64,000 bases of DNA from Jhaorihella thermophila (GTDB lineage: Bacteria > Pseudomonadota > Alphaproteobacteria > Rhodobacterales > Rhodobacteraceae): positions 1-64,000 of the forward strand of contig NZ_FNVD01000002.1 of assembly GCF_900108275.1 (NCBI RefSeq). The letters run 5' to 3'. The notes under the pieces were generated by a model. The model was not told where the DNA came from. It saw only the letters and a list, made by a program, of their open reading frames with translations, and did no database searches. A program made the position numbers and the translations under genes. The stretch's first letter is position 1. Each line of letters opens with the position of its first letter. Below are positions 7,320 to 16,194 of the stretch, one piece after another.

Positions 7320-9518
7320 GTGGCCGCAGAGCGGGATTTCTTTGACGAGGGCGAACTGGTTGCGGTTCTGACGACCCAGCCGCTGGACCGCACGCTGGAT
7401 TACCGCGCGCCCGAGGGCGGCTGTTTTTTGGGTGCCTTTGTCGAGGTTCCGTTGGGCCCGCGCAGCGTTTTGGGGGTCGTCTGGGGACCGGGCAAGGGCG
7501 ATTTCGACCTCTCCAGGGTTCGGCAGGTGATCCGCGTGCTGGATGCCGCGCCGATGCGCGAGGAAATGCGCGTCTTTCTGGCCCGCGCCGCCGACTACAC
7601 GTTGACGCCGCTGCCGGCGATGCTGCGGCTGGCGACCCGCGCGCCGGGGCTGGGCGACCCGCCGTCGATGCGCAAGGTCTACCGGCTGGGCGAAGCGCGC
7701 CCCGACAGGATGACGGATGCGCGCCGCCGCGTGCTCGAGGTGCTGGAGGAATATGGCGGCCTTGCCTTCACCCTGCGCGAACTGTCCGAACAGGCCGGCG
7801 TGACCGCGTCGGTGGTCAAGGGACTGGTGAAGCTGGGCGCGGTGCGCGAGGAACGGACCCCGCGCGATCTGCCCTTTCCGCAACTCGACCCCGACCGGCC
7901 CGGCAAGACCCTGACCGGGGACCAGAAACGGGCAGCCGATGCCTTGCGGGCGGGCCTGCACAGCGGCGGCTACGGCACGACCCTGCTTCGGGGGGTCACC
8001 GGATCGGGCAAGACCGAGGTCTATCTCGAGGCGGTCGCCGAGTGCCTGGCGATGGGCCGGCAGGCGCTGGTGCTGCTGCCGGAAATCGCGCTGACGGCCG
8101 AATTCCTGACCCGCGTCGAGCACCGTTTCGGCGCGCGCCCGGCCGAGTGGCATTCCGGCGTCACCATGACCGAACGCCGCCGCATCTGGCGCATGGTGGG
8201 CCGGGGTGGCGCGCAGCTGGTGGTGGGCGCACGCTCGGCGCTGTTCCTGCCGTTCCGTGACCTCGGCCTCATTATCGTGGACGAGGAACATGATACCTCC
8301 TACAAGCAAGAGGATGGCGTGCTCTACAACGCCCGCGACATGGCGGTTCTGCGCGCCTCGATCTGCGGGGCGCGGGTGGTGCTGGCCAGCGCCACGCCCA
8401 GCCTGGAAAGCTGGGCCAACGCGCAGGCGGGCAAATACGAACGGCTCGAACTCACCGACCGGTTCGGCGATTCGATGCTGCCAGAGATGCGCGCCATCGA
8501 CATGCGCGCCGAACGGATGCAGCCCGGCACCTGGATCTCGCCCACCCTGCGGCAGGCGGTCGAGGACCGGCTGGGCAAGGGCGAACAGGCGCTGTTGTTC
8601 ATCAACCGCCGCGGCTATGCGCCGGTGACCCTGTGCCGCGCCTGCGGGCAGCAGATCGGCTGCGATCATTGCGACGCGCGGATGGTCGAGCACCGCTTTC
8701 TGAAACGGCTGATGTGCCACCAGTGCGGAGAGACGAAACCGATCCCCGACACCTGCCCCTCCTGCGGGGTCGAAGGGCGGTTGGCCCCGGTCGGCCCCGG
8801 CATCGAACGCCTGGCAGAGGAAGCCGCCGCCGCCTTTCCCGAGGCCCGCCTCGCGGTGCTCAGCTCCGACCTTTTCGGCTCGGCGCGGGCACTGAAGGAA
8901 AAGATCGCCGAAATCGCACAAGGCTCGGCCGACATCGTGATCGGCACCCAACTCGTCGCCAAGGGACACAACTTTCCCCGGCTCACGCTGGTCGGCGCGA
9001 TCGACGCAGATCTCGGCCTGCAAGGGTCGGACCTGCGCGCGGCCGAGCGCACCTTTCAACTGATGCGCCAGGTCGCCGGCCGCGCCGGCCGGGCCGACAG
9101 GCCGGGCCTTGCCCTGCTCCAGACCCACCAGCCCGAACACCCGGTGATCCGGGCGATCCTGTCGGGCGACGAAGAAGGCTTCTGGCAGGCCGAGGCCGCC
9201 AGCCGCCAGGCCGCGGGCGTCCCACCCTTCGGACGGCTGGCGGGCATCATCCTGTCGGGCGGCGATTCCGCCGCAGTGTTCGACCTCGGCAATGCGCTGG
9301 CCCGTAACGACGCGCCCCTGCGCGAGATCGGCGCGCAGGTGTTCGGCCCCGCCCCCGCCCCGATCGCCCGCATACGCGGCCGCCACCGCGTGCGCTTGCT
9401 GGTCAAGGCCGCCAGGGGCGCGCCGCTGCAAGCAGCCATCGCCCGCTGGATCGCGCCCGTTAAGCTCACCGGCGACCTGCGCCTTGCCGTCGATATCGAC
9501 CCGCAAAGTTTTTACTGA
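7320..9518 (+). CDS. priA: Primosomal protein N' (PriA helicase)
   Basis: A 732-residue superfamily-2 3'-5' DNA helicase that reloads the replisome at stalled forks. An N-terminal 3'-DNA-end-binding domain (1-110) and winged-helix region are followed by the helicase core with Walker A GVTGSGKT (225-232) and DEEH (321-324). A zinc module made of four CxxC-type pairs (CRACGQQ, CDHC, CHQCGE, CPSC, about 440-485) comes before the late helicase motifs GTQLVAKGHNFP and QVAGRAGR. All expected residues are present. The gene starts with GTG at 7320, preceded by GGGAAAGGGCGG. It is divergent from the transaldolase gene (127 bases between). Confidence 0.95.
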   Translation: MAAERDFFDEGELVAVLTTQPLDRTLDYRAPEGGCFLGAFVEVPLGPRSVLGVVWGPGKGDFDLSRVRQVIRVLDAAPMREEMRVFLARAADYTLTPLPAMLRLATRAPGLGDPPSMRKVYRLGEARPDRMTDARRRVLEVLEEYGGLAFTLRELSEQAGVTASVVKGLVKLGAVREERTPRDLPFPQLDPDRPGKTLTGDQKRAADALRAGLHSGGYGTTLLRGVTGSGKTEVYLEAVAECLAMGRQALVLLPEIALTAEFLTRVEHRFGARPAEWHSGVTMTERRRIWRMVGRGGAQLVVGARSALFLPFRDLGLIIVDEEHDTSYKQEDGVLYNARDMAVLRASICGARVVLASATPSLESWANAQAGKYERLELTDRFGDSMLPEMRAIDMRAERMQPGTWISPTLRQAVEDRLGKGEQALLFINRRGYAPVTLCRACGQQIGCDHCDARMVEHRFLKRLMCHQCGETKPIPDTCPSCGVEGRLAPVGPGIERLAEEAAAAFPEARLAVLSSDLFGSARALKEKIAEIAQGSADIVIGTQLVAKGHNFPRLTLVGAIDADLGLQGSDLRAAERTFQLMRQVAGRAGRADRPGLALLQTHQPEHPVIRAILSGDEEGFWQAEAASRQAAGVPPFGRLAGIILSGGDSAAVFDLGNALARNDAPLREIGAQVFGPAPAPIARIRGRHRVRLLVKAARGAPLQAAIARWIAPVKLTGDLRLAVDIDPQSFY

Positions 9519-9527
9519 TCCGGTCCC

Positions 9528-9564
9528 TTCATCTTGCTCCAAATACTCCCGCCGGAGGCTCCCG
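9528..9564 (+). repeat. Interspersed repeat copy C (short form, tail type 2)
   Basis: TTCATCTTGCTCC, AAATACTCCC, GCCGGAGGCTCCCG. It starts 10 bases after the priA stop and lies before the phosphatidylcholine synthase gene. Confidence 0.85.
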
Positions 9565-9622
9565 CACCCTCCGCGCACGCAATCATTTGCCATCGCGCAC
9601 GATTTCGGCCATCACTGGCCCC

Positions 9623-10330
9623 ATGTCACCGCAGATGAAAGCGCTCGCCGTTCACCTCTTCACCGCCACCGGCGCGGTCTTCGCCATGCTGGCCATGCTG
9701 GCGGCCGCCGATTACGAGTGGAGCCTCATGTTTCTCTGGCTCGTGGCGGCCTTCTTCGTGGACGGCATCGACGGCCCGCTCGCGCGGCGCTACCACGTCA
9801 AGCGGTTCGCGCCGGAATTCGACGGGATCCTGCTGGATCTCATCATCGACTATCTGAGCTATGTGTTCATCCCCGCCTTCGCGCTGTTCAAATCGGGCCT
9901 GATGGCGGGCTGGACCGGCTGGGTCGCGATCATCGTCATCACCTTTGCCAGCGCGATGTATTTCGCCGACACGAGGATGAAGACCAGGGACAATTCCTTT
10001 TCCGGCTTTCCCGGCTGCTGGAACATGGTGATCCTGGTGATCTTCGCGCTGAAGCCCAGCTTCTGGATCATTCTCGCACTGGTCACGGTGCTGGCGGTTG
10101 CCATGTTCACGCCGCTGAAATTCATCCACCCCGTGCGCACCGAACGCTGGCGCGCAATCAGCCTGCCGGTGGCGCTGGCCTGGACCGCCTTCGCCGGCTG
10201 GGCGGCCTGGGTGGATTTCTACCCCGACAGCTGGGCGCATTGGGGACTGGTGGTGACCAGCCTATACCTGCTGTTCGCCGGCATCGCCCAACAGCTCATC
10301 CCGCCGAAACGCGATCAGAGCACGTCCTGA
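9623..10330 (+). CDS. pcs: Phosphatidylcholine synthase
   Basis: A 235-residue integral membrane CDP-alcohol phosphotransferase that condenses CDP-diacylglycerol with choline to make phosphatidylcholine. This pathway is typical of host-associated and marine alphaproteobacteria. The diagnostic Pcs signature DGx2ARx12Gx3Dx3D is complete: D50-G51, A54-R55, G68, D72, D76. About seven hydrophobic segments follow. I chose ATG 9623 over the upstream TTG 9587 because it places the first membrane helix (LAVHLFTATGAVFAML) at the expected distance; ATG 9635 is also possible. Its 3' end overlaps the convergent GreA-like gene by 16 bases. Confidence 0.9.
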   Translation: MSPQMKALAVHLFTATGAVFAMLAMLAAADYEWSLMFLWLVAAFFVDGIDGPLARRYHVKRFAPEFDGILLDLIIDYLSYVFIPAFALFKSGLMAGWTGWVAIIVITFASAMYFADTRMKTRDNSFSGFPGCWNMVILVIFALKPSFWIILALVTVLAVAMFTPLKFIHPVRTERWRAISLPVALAWTAFAGWAAWVDFYPDSWAHWGLVVTSLYLLFAGIAQQLIPPKRDQSTS

Positions 10331-10782
10331 ATCTCGTATTCCTTGCCGGCATGGGTAAAGGTATCGCCCGCGCCCAGCCCCTCCATCGCCTTGTAGATCG
10401 GGCTTTGCGTCGAAATCCCCATGAAGGCGCGGCCGTCCACGTCGAATTTCTCGGTCGAAACCGCCACCACGAAATTCAACCCGTCCAAAATCACCGCCGC
10501 GCCCGGCTGCACCGTATCCTTGAGCGAAAAGTCCATGTTTTCGATCACGTCGATCTTGGCGTGATGGGCCAGAACCGGACCGTCGAAGGCCGCCGCGAGA
10601 TCGGCATTCTCGCGCGAGGCCGCGACCTCGTCCTTGTCCACCGTCTCGGTGCGGTCAAGCTGCGATTCCCGCAAAAACTCCTCATGGTGGGCCTTGGCCA
10701 ACTCCAGCGCCTCGGTTTCCACCTGCATCAGACGATCGCGGATCATTTGCTTGTAGGCGGCGCGGTCCTGCACAACGCTCAT
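10315..10782 (-). CDS. GreA/GreB-family transcription elongation factor
   Basis: A 155-residue protein with the two-domain Gre plan. An N-terminal helical hairpin (about 1-75) has acidic residues near its tip (DRTETVDKDE, then a RENADL segment like the KENAEY of GreA). A C-terminal FKBP-like domain (about 85-155) carries STQSPIYKAMEGLGAGDTF, equivalent to the SPIGRALLGKxxGD motif. Gre factors stimulate RNA cleavage by backtracked RNA polymerase. The hairpin is more divergent than in housekeeping GreA, so it could be a Gre paralogue or inhibitor-like (Gfh/Rnk) protein. It overlaps the end of pcs on the other strand. ATG 10782 is preceded by AGGAAAGG. Confidence 0.75.
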   Translation of the reverse strand: MSVVQDRAAYKQMIRDRLMQVETEALELAKAHHEEFLRESQLDRTETVDKDEVAASRENADLAAAFDGPVLAHHAKIDVIENMDFSLKDTVQPGAAVILDGLNFVVAVSTEKFDVDGRAFMGISTQSPIYKAMEGLGAGDTFTHAGKEYEIQDVL

Positions 10783-10893
10783 TTGCCTGTCCTTTCCTGT
10801 CTACGGAATCAACGTGATGCGCGTTCGCGCGAATTACAAGCCACGCCTTGCCACGGACACGCGCTGTGACGCCGCCGCGCAACGCCTGCTCGC

Positions 10894-11730
10894 CTATAGC
10901 CGCGTCAGGATCACCCCCGATACGATCAAGCCGGCGGCAACGGCCTTGGTCCGGTCCATGCGGTCGCCGAACGCCAGCCAGCCGATCAGCACGGCAAAAA
11001 GGATCGAGGTCTCGCGCAGCGCCGTTACCAGCGCGATCGGCGCCTGGGTCATTGCCCAGACCACCACGGCATAGGCCGCGTAGGACGCCGCCGCCGCGAC
11101 CAGCCCCATGCCCCATGTCCGCCCGTCGGCGCGCAGAATGTGGCTGCCCTTCAGCCCGATCACCACCGGCGTGTAGAACACCGCCGACAGGATCAGCAGC
11201 CAGCCCACATAGGTCGCCGGATCGCCCGAAATCCGCGCCCCCGTGCCATCGACCAGCGAATACCCCGCCGTCGCCACCGCCGAGCCCAGCGCATAGGGCA
11301 CCAGCCGCCGCGATTCCCCTTGCACGAGCGCCCCCAGCGACATCGCGATGATGCCCAGCCCCAGAACGAAAATCCCGGCAAATTCCACCGGCGTCACCAC
11401 ATCGGCCAGCAGGAACACGCCCACAAGCGTCACCATCATCGGCGCCGCCCCCCGGGCAATGGGATAGACCCGGCTCAGATCGCCCTGTTCATAGGCGTAG
11501 GCGAGAAACAGCTGATAGGCCATGTGGATCGCGCCCGATCCGATCAGCCAGGGCCAGACCTCGAGCGCCGGCACGGGCCGCGTTGCCACCACCAGCGCCC
11601 CGATCGCCGCGTGGCCAAGCGTCAGGATCAGCATCGACGTCTGCTTGCTGGCGCCGGTCTTGATCAGCGCATTCCAGCCTGCGTGCAGCAACGCGGCACC
11701 AAGAACGGCAAGCAGGACGAAGGGGGACAT
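10894..11730 (-). CDS. DMT-superfamily (EamA) transporter
   Basis: A 278-residue inner-membrane protein with about ten hydrophobic helices arranged as two EamA repeats (about 5-135 and 145-278). Features include HAGWNALIK at the end of helix 1, a GALVQGE loop between repeats, and GWLAFGDRMDRTKAVAAGLI near the C-terminus, the usual EamA ending. Members export or import small metabolites such as amino acids or nucleotide precursors. The substrate here is unknown. It stands alone on the minus strand between ileS and the GreA-like gene, so context gives no clue. Confidence 0.85.
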   Translation of the reverse strand: MSPFVLLAVLGAALLHAGWNALIKTGASKQTSMLILTLGHAAIGALVVATRPVPALEVWPWLIGSGAIHMAYQLFLAYAYEQGDLSRVYPIARGAAPMMVTLVGVFLLADVVTPVEFAGIFVLGLGIIAMSLGALVQGESRRLVPYALGSAVATAGYSLVDGTGARISGDPATYVGWLLILSAVFYTPVVIGLKGSHILRADGRTWGMGLVAAAASYAAYAVVVWAMTQAPIALVTALRETSILFAVLIGWLAFGDRMDRTKAVAAGLIVSGVILTRL

Positions 11731-11819
11731 GGCGGCCTCGCAACGGCGAACGATCCGGGCGACGGAACACGCAACCAGGCGGCAAAGTCAATCCCCGGCA
11801 CGCCCCCCTGACGCACGGG

Positions 11820-11845
11820 AAAAAGGCGCCCGCAAGGGGCGCCTT
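11820..11845 (-). terminator. Rho-independent terminator after ileS
   Basis: On the minus strand a 7-bp GC stem (GGCGCCC with GGGCGCC, loop CTTGC) is flanked by AA on one side and followed by TTTTT. It lies 24 bases beyond the ileS stop. Confidence 0.85.
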
Positions 11846-11868
11846 CCCTTCACGCACCGTCCCGCGCG

Positions 11869-14790
11869 TCAGCCGGCCAGCGCCTCTTCGCAGCGCCCGC
11901 AGACGCCTGGATGCGAATGCGTGCCCACATCCGGCAGGTATTTCCAGCAGCGCTGGCATTTCTCGCCGGTCGCCTTTTCGAACACCACCCCGACCCCCGG
12001 CACCTCGGGCAGACGGAAGGCTTCGTTCGGGCTGGGATCGCCGCTCAGCACCAGCCCCGAGGTGATGCAAAGATCGTCCATCGGCAGAGTGCGCAGGATC
12101 TCCAGCACCTGCGCATCCTCGACATGCACCACCGGTGCCGCCTCGAGGCTCGATCCGATCACCTTGTCGCGCCGCTGCACCTCGAGCGCGGCCGTGACAA
12201 CGCGCCGCACCCGGCGCACCCGCGCCACCGTGTCGGCCAGCGCATCGTCGCGCCAATCCGCCGGGGTTTCGGGGAAATCCACCAGATGCACCGAGCTCTC
12301 CTCGCCCGGATAACGCTCCAGCCAGACCTCCTCCATGGTGAAGACCAGGATCGGCGCGAGCCATGTGGTCAGCCGGTGAAACAGCAGATCCAGCACCGTC
12401 CGCGCCGACCGCCGCCGCAGCGTGTCGCCGTCGCAATAGAGCGCGTCCTTGCGGATGTCGAAATAGAAGGCGCTGAGATCCACGGTGCAGAAGTTGAACA
12501 GTGCCTGGAACACGCCCTGAAAATCGTATTTCGCGTAGCCCTCGCGCACGACCTCGTCCAGTTCGGCCAGCCGATGCAGCACCCAGCGTTCCAGCGGCGG
12601 CATGTCCTTCGCCTCGGTCCGGTCGGATTCGGTGAAGTCCGCCAGCGACCCCAGCATGAAGCGCATGGTGTTGCGCAGGCGACGATAGCTGTCGGCCACG
12701 CCCTTCAGGATCTCGGGGCCGATCCGCAGATCTGCGGTGTAATCCGACTGCGCCACCCACAGCCGCAGGATGTCCGCCCCGTATTGCTTGATCACCTGAT
12801 CGGGCGCCACGGTATTGCCCAGCGATTTGGACATCTTCATGCCCTTCTCGTCCAGCGTGAAACCGTGGGTCAGCACCCCGCGATAGGGCGCGCGCCCCTT
12901 GGTGCCGCAGGCCTGCAGCAGCGACGAATGAAACCAGCCGCGGTGCTGGTCGGTGCCCTCGAGGTAAAGGTCGGCGATCCCGTCGGGACTGCCGTCCGGC
13001 CGGTCGCGCAGCACGAAGGCATGGGTGGAACCGGAATCGAACCACACGTCGAGGATGTCGAACACCTGTTCATAGTCGTCAGGATCGACGATCCCGGACA
13101 GGAACCGCTCCTTGGCGCCGTCCTTGTACCAGGCATCCGCGCCCTCGGCCTCGAAGGCCTCGAGGATGCGGGCGTTGACCTCTTCGTTGCGCAACAGGAA
13201 ATCCTCGTCCTGCGGCTGCGCGCCCTTCCTGGTGAAACAGGTCAGCGGCACACCCCAGGCGCGCTGGCGGCTCAGCACCCAGTCAGGCCGGCTCTCGATC
13301 ATCGAATAGAGCCGGTTGCGCCCCGATTGCGGGGTGAAGGTCACAAGCCTGTCGATGCTGTTGAGCGCGCGTTCCCGGATCGTGCGGCCGAACTCGTCCT
13401 GCCCGTCGCCCACGGTCTTGTCGATCGCGGCGAACCACTGCGGCGTGTTGCGAAAGATCAGCGGCGCCTTGGACCGCCAGGAATGCGGATAGGAATGTTT
13501 CACCTTGCCCCGCGCGATCAGCGCGCCGACCTCGGCCAGCTTGTCGATGACGCGCTTGTTGGCGTCCTTTTCGCGGCCCTTCTCGTCCATGATCCGCGCG
13601 CCCCCGAACAGCGGCAGATCAGCGCGGAAGGATCCGTCCTCGGTCACGTTGTAGGTCATCGGCAGCCCGTGCCGCACCCCCAGCACATAGTCATCCGCCC
13701 CGTGGCTGGGCGCGGTATGGACGAAACCGGTGCCGGCCTCGTCGGTGACATGCTCGCCGGGCAGCAGGGGCACGTCATAGTCCCACTCGCCTTCGCCCCC
13801 CTCGACCCCGCGGAACGGATGGGCACAGACCAGCAGGTCGAGCTGCTCGGCGCTCACGTCCCGCAGCCGCTTCCAGCCGGTCACGCGGGCGGCGTTGAAC
13901 ACCTCCTCGGCCAGCTTGTCCGACAGCAGATACTTGTCGCCCACCCTGGCCCAGTTGTCCTCGGGCGCCTCGGTGACCTCGTAGAGGCCATAGGACAGCT
14001 CGGGATTGAAGGCGACAGCCCGGTTGGACGGGATGGTCCAAGGCGTGGTGGTCCAGATCACCACGTTGACGCCCAGCAGTTCCGACCGCGCCCCGGTCTT
14101 TTCCACCGCGCGCACCACCGGAAACTTGACCCAGATCGTGTGGCTGGTGTGGTCGTGATACTCCACCTCCGCTTCGGCCAGCGCGGTCTTTTCCACCGGC
14201 GACCACATCACCGGCTTGGAACCCTGGTAGAGCGTGCCGTTCATCAGGAATTTCATGAATTCCTCGGCGATCACCCGCTCGGCGTGGAAATCCATGGTCA
14301 GATAGGGATCGTCCCACTTGCCGGTCACGCCCAGCCGCTTGAACTCCTCGCGCTGGACGTCGATCCACCCTTCGGCGAACTTGCGGCATTCCTGGCGCAG
14401 CTCGATCACCGGCACCTCGTCCTTGGACTTGCCGCGGGCGCGATACTGCTCCTCGATCTTCCACTCGATCGGCAGGCCGTGACAATCCCAGCCGGGGACA
14501 TAGCGCGCGTCGAACCCCAGCATCTGGTGGCTGCGCACCACCATGTCCTTGAGCACCTTGTTCAGCGCGTGCCCGATATGCAGATGCCCGTTTGCGTAAG
14601 GAGGGCCGTCATGCAGGATCCAAGGCTTGCGCTCCTCGCCCTTCGCGCGTTCGCGCAGGCGATCGTAGATTCCGATCTTCTCCCAGCGCTCCAGCCAGCC
14701 GGGCTCGCGCTTCGGCAGGCCCGCGCGCATGGGAAAGTCGGTTCGCGGCAGGTTCAGTGTGTCCTTGTAGTCAGGCATATCGGCGCACAT
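11869..14790 (-). CDS. ileS: Isoleucyl-tRNA synthetase
   Basis: A 973-residue class I aminoacyl-tRNA synthetase that charges tRNA-Ile. It has the HIGH-type motif in PYANGHLHIGHALNK (about 63-77), the CP1 editing domain (about 200-420), KMSKS in KGMKMSKSLGN (about 640), an anticodon-binding helical domain, and the C-terminal zinc finger CQRCWKY...CGRCEEAL typical of bacterial IleS. Length and order are normal for an alphaproteobacterium. ATG 14790 (MCADMPDYK) gives the N-terminus common in Rhodobacterales; ATG 14778 is possible. It has its own promoter (14942-14970), a leader of about 145 bases and a clear terminator, so it is probably monocistronic. Confidence 0.96.
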   Translation of the reverse strand: MCADMPDYKDTLNLPRTDFPMRAGLPKREPGWLERWEKIGIYDRLRERAKGEERKPWILHDGPPYANGHLHIGHALNKVLKDMVVRSHQMLGFDARYVPGWDCHGLPIEWKIEEQYRARGKSKDEVPVIELRQECRKFAEGWIDVQREEFKRLGVTGKWDDPYLTMDFHAERVIAEEFMKFLMNGTLYQGSKPVMWSPVEKTALAEAEVEYHDHTSHTIWVKFPVVRAVEKTGARSELLGVNVVIWTTTPWTIPSNRAVAFNPELSYGLYEVTEAPEDNWARVGDKYLLSDKLAEEVFNAARVTGWKRLRDVSAEQLDLLVCAHPFRGVEGGEGEWDYDVPLLPGEHVTDEAGTGFVHTAPSHGADDYVLGVRHGLPMTYNVTEDGSFRADLPLFGGARIMDEKGREKDANKRVIDKLAEVGALIARGKVKHSYPHSWRSKAPLIFRNTPQWFAAIDKTVGDGQDEFGRTIRERALNSIDRLVTFTPQSGRNRLYSMIESRPDWVLSRQRAWGVPLTCFTRKGAQPQDEDFLLRNEEVNARILEAFEAEGADAWYKDGAKERFLSGIVDPDDYEQVFDILDVWFDSGSTHAFVLRDRPDGSPDGIADLYLEGTDQHRGWFHSSLLQACGTKGRAPYRGVLTHGFTLDEKGMKMSKSLGNTVAPDQVIKQYGADILRLWVAQSDYTADLRIGPEILKGVADSYRRLRNTMRFMLGSLADFTESDRTEAKDMPPLERWVLHRLAELDEVVREGYAKYDFQGVFQALFNFCTVDLSAFYFDIRKDALYCDGDTLRRRSARTVLDLLFHRLTTWLAPILVFTMEEVWLERYPGEESSVHLVDFPETPADWRDDALADTVARVRRVRRVVTAALEVQRRDKVIGSSLEAAPVVHVEDAQVLEILRTLPMDDLCITSGLVLSGDPSPNEAFRLPEVPGVGVVFEKATGEKCQRCWKYLPDVGTHSHPGVCGRCEEALAG

Positions 14791-14866
14791 CTCGAGCGTC
14801 CTTCAGGGTATCGAATGTCAGGGGATCGGGTCGAACAGGGTCGGTGCGATGTCTCAAGCACCTTTG

Positions 14867-14896
14867 CCCGGCGTCTCTGGCAATCAGAGCGCCGGG
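14867..14896 (-). promoter_or_regulatory. Stem-loop in the ileS leader
   Basis: CCCGGCG plus CTCTG pair with CAGAG plus CGCCGGG, with one bulged base and a 5-base loop. That gives a 12-bp stem in the untranslated region, about 75 bases before the ileS start. No T-run follows it, so it is not a typical attenuator. Its role is unknown. Confidence 0.45.
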
Positions 14897-14941
14897 TAAG
14901 TAATTCGAATGATGATAAGGCATCCTCGGCTCATGGCGCGG

Positions 14942-14970
14942 GTTATAGGCCCAGCCGCAACCGGGGTAAA
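14942..14970 (-). promoter_or_regulatory. Promoter of ileS
   Basis: On the minus strand TTTACC (14970-14965), a 17-base spacer, then TATAAC (14947-14942). Transcription would begin near 14935. Confidence 0.6.
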
Positions 14971-15020
14971 GTGGACAGTTCCGCCGCACCCGCGCGCACC
15001 CCGCCCCTCTCCGGTCCCTC

Positions 15021-15100
15021 TTCTTTCTGGTCGCAAATACCCCGGGGGAGCGCGAGGGGGCAGCGCCCCCTCGCCCCGGTCGGATCGCGCCAGCGATCCG
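15021..15100 (+). repeat. Interspersed repeat copy D (long form, tail type 1, double hairpin)
   Basis: TTCTTTCTGGTCGCAAATACCCCGGGGGAGC-type tail, then stem 1 (GCGAGGGGGC at 15052-15061, loop AGC, GCCCCCTCGC at 15065-15074), then stem 2 (CGGATCGC, loop GCCA, GCGATCCG at 15081-15100). With the ileS leader and promoter, it makes up most of the 380-base gap between ileS and ycjF. Confidence 0.9.
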
Positions 15101-15171
15101 AAATCCCGCACCGCCGCCCTGTCGCGACCGACGCTCAGACCAATTCGCGGACCTGCAACCCGAAAACGCGG

Positions 15172-16194
15172 TCACGCCCGCGTATCACGATTTGCGCCCC
15201 GGCCCGGCACCATGCCGCCCAGCGCCCGCCCGACAATAGCGCGCACCGACGGCCGATGCCGGGCCGAAAACGGCAGCGGCCGGCAGACCTCCATCGCCGC
15301 CACACCAACCCGCGCGCTGAGCGCGCCATTGACCAGCCCCTCGCCGAAGCGGCGCGACAGCTTCGACAGAATCGACCCGCCCAGAACCGGCTCCAACAGG
15401 TCATCCCCGGCCGCCACGGCGCCCGTCGCCACCAGATGCGCGAACACCGCCCGCATCAGCCGCCAACTTCCAAGAAATCCGGACCGCCCGCCGTAGATCT
15501 CGGCCACGCGGCGGATCATGCGCAGACTGGCGGTCAGTGCCGCCGCCACATCCGCCAAGGCCAGCGGCACCAGAGCGGTCACCGTGGCCACCTGCCGCGC
15601 GGCCGCCTCGACCTCGCGCAGCGCAAGGGCGTCCAAGGGCGCCAGCAATTCACCCTCGGCCAGCTCCAGAACCGCATCCGCATCGAACTGATCCGCCAGC
15701 CGCTCGGTCAGCCGCTCGCTGTGCCACCGCGTCTCCTCGCGCCCGCGATAGAAGGCAACCAGACGCGCCGCGACCGCCCGCGCCTCGTCGAGATCGCCCG
15801 ACGCCGCGGCTTCGCTCGCCGCCCGTCGCAGGCCGTCGATCCGCGACAGCCGCCCGATCGCGGCGATCTCGCGCGCTGTCAGCGCCAGCACGACCAGCAG
15901 CAGCGCGGCGAACAGCCCCGCGACGACCCAGCCCAGCAGCGGCATCCGCTCCAGCAGACCCGTGACGAAATCCCACGCCGCAACCGAGACCACCACCGAA
16001 ACCACGCCAGCCGTCAGCCCCCAGAACCAGCGCGCCAGACGCGACGACCGCCGGCCCACCGCCCGCGCCGCCGACTGCATCGCCGTGCCTTGGGGCATGT
16101 GCCCGACATCGGGCACGGGCGGCGCCTCGGCCACGTTCGGTGCATCCTCACCCGCCTTCTCGGGCTCATCGAACAGGATCGGCCCCTGAGTCAT
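15172..16194 (-). CDS. ycjF: YcjF family (TIGR01620/DUF697) inner-membrane protein
   Basis: A 340-residue protein. An acidic, Pro-rich cytosolic N-terminus (about 1-55) is followed by two transmembrane helices (about 57-105, WFWGLTAGVVSVVVSVAAW and PLLGWVVAGLFAALLLVVLAL) and a long helical domain ending in the DUF697 region (GVAAMEVCRPLPF near the C-terminus). In Proteobacteria it is encoded with the YcjX P-loop protein and linked to envelope or heat stress, with molecular role unknown. I chose ATG 16194 because it overlaps the stop of the preceding GNAT gene as ATGA; an in-frame ATG at 16215 would overlap more. Confidence 0.82.
   Translation of the reverse strand: MTQGPILFDEPEKAGEDAPNVAEAPPVPDVGHMPQGTAMQSAARAVGRRSSRLARWFWGLTAGVVSVVVSVAAWDFVTGLLERMPLLGWVVAGLFAALLLVVLALTAREIAAIGRLSRIDGLRRAASEAAASGDLDEARAVAARLVAFYRGREETRWHSERLTERLADQFDADAVLELAEGELLAPLDALALREVEAAARQVATVTALVPLALADVAAALTASLRMIRRVAEIYGGRSGFLGSWRLMRAVFAHLVATGAVAAGDDLLEPVLGGSILSKLSRRFGEGLVNGALSARVGVAAMEVCRPLPFSARHRPSVRAIVGRALGGMVPGRGANRDTRA

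Noticed and set aside
14791-15000. T-box riboswitch upstream of ileS
   Set aside because: No T-box sequence, no specifier stem and no terminator/antiterminator pair. T-boxes are also not expected in alphaproteobacteria.
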